Assembly: GCA_017992485.1 (NCBI GenBank)
Contig: JAGOOL010000034.1
Span: 1 to 6,201 of the forward strand
Length of the DNA: 6,201 nucleotides
Origin: Minisyncoccota bacterium
GTDB lineage: Bacteria > Patescibacteriota > Minisyncoccia > Phycocordibacterales > UBA9973
Reading direction: 5' to 3'
Shown: positions 5,986 to 6,201 of the stretch, piece after piece
Position numbering within the stretch: the first letter of the stretch is position 1
Layout: the number at the start of each line of letters is the position of its first letter
Notes under the pieces: model-generated
What the model was told of the DNA's origin: nothing
The model's input: only the letters and a program-made list of their open reading frames with translations
Database searches by the model: none
Made by a program: the position numbers and the translations under genes

Positions 5986-6201
5986 GTCGTTTGACGATTA
6001 TTTTTAATCTTATAAATGATATCTCCTAATTGTTTGGATTCGGAATGTAGTGTGAGTGCCTCACTTCCCTCTTTTCGCTCTTCTGCTTGGCGCATCTTCC
6101 GCAGCACCTCGGCTAGCAATTCTTCGTAGTGAGCAATGAGCAATGTATCGACTAATTCTTTGGCGATCTTGTCTAGAATCTCACTACCGTTGTAGTAAAG
6201 T
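5976..6201 (-). CDS. dnaG: Probable DNA primase DnaG, C-terminal fragment (runs off right edge)
   Basis: An uninterrupted minus-strand frame of 74 codons enters from the right edge and stops at TAA (5978-5976). The visible part is fully helical in character: an alternating Leu/Ile segment (KIAKELVDTLLIAHYEELLA, 11-30), then a charged Lys/Arg/Glu stretch (about 31-46) and a final amphipathic helix (QLGDIIYKIKNNR). This fits the C-terminal helicase-binding domain of DnaG, which is poorly conserved in sequence. The identity rests mainly on position: dnaG directly precedes rpoD in the widely conserved macromolecular synthesis operon, and the last A of this stop is the first A of the rpoD ATG. No catalytic TOPRIM or zinc-binding part is in the window, so the name is an inference; the reading frame itself is well supported. 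Confidence 0.7.
   Translation of the reverse strand, partial: LYYNGSEILDKIAKELVDTLLIAHYEELLAEVLRKMRQAEERKEGSEALTLHSESKQLGDIIYKIKNNRQTTEL

Noticed and set aside
5756..6007. Plus-strand hydrophobic open frame opposite the rpoD start
   Set aside because: It is the antisense of the Lys/Ala codons of the RpoD tail, which automatically reads as Phe/Ala/Leu. It has no promoter or ribosome binding site, and the minus-strand sigma factor is unmistakable.

Overview
The window reads as a compact bacterial chromosome segment. It looks most like a small-genome lineage of the Candidate Phyla Radiation (Patescibacteria, Parcubacteria-like). The basis is tight gene packing, moderate-to-low GC, a short sigma-70 with a lysine/alanine-rich N-terminal tail, start codons sitting directly behind -10 boxes, and a reduced PEP-synthase-like enzyme. 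The lineage is an inference from gene style; no rRNA or other taxonomic marker is present. All five stop codons visible are TAA. TGG codes for Trp throughout and every gene reads through under the standard bacterial code.

Layout, left to right. (1) 1-1608, minus strand: a two-gene unit. A processive, membrane-embedded family 2 glycosyltransferase (370-1608) is followed after 11 nt by a gene that starts at 358 and runs off the left edge; it encodes a single-pass membrane protein with a probable coiled coil. (2) 1609-1684: a 76-nt divergent promoter region with a TGG-preceded -10 box on each strand, both close enough to the ATG to give (nearly) leaderless mRNAs. (3) 1685-2464, plus strand: a membrane-anchored DsbA-type thiol oxidoreductase. 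(4) 2465-2590: a convergent intergenic region with a perfect 12-bp hairpin that can terminate transcription from both sides. (5) 2591-4582, minus strand: a PEP-synthase-like phosphotransferase with an ATP-grasp domain, an unassigned middle region and a C-terminal phosphohistidine domain, but without the usual C-terminal TIM barrel. (6) 4583-4692: the rpoD terminator followed by the promoter of the PEP-synthase-like gene. (7) 4693-6201, minus strand: rpoD, preceded by the last 74 codons of an ORF that fits the C-terminus of dnaG primase. Its stop overlaps the rpoD start as TAATG, the classical dnaG-rpoD arrangement.

Functionally, the right end is core information processing (replication priming and the housekeeping sigma factor). 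The middle is a phosphoryl-transfer enzyme of uncertain acceptor. The left half is cell-surface biology: a polysaccharide synthase and an extracytoplasmic disulfide enzyme read from a shared divergent control region. The most notable points are the truncated three-part PEP-synthase-like protein, the histone-H1-like tail on the sigma factor, and the contrast between leaderless first genes and Shine-Dalgarno-led downstream genes. I saw no mobile element, CRISPR array, tRNA or rRNA.
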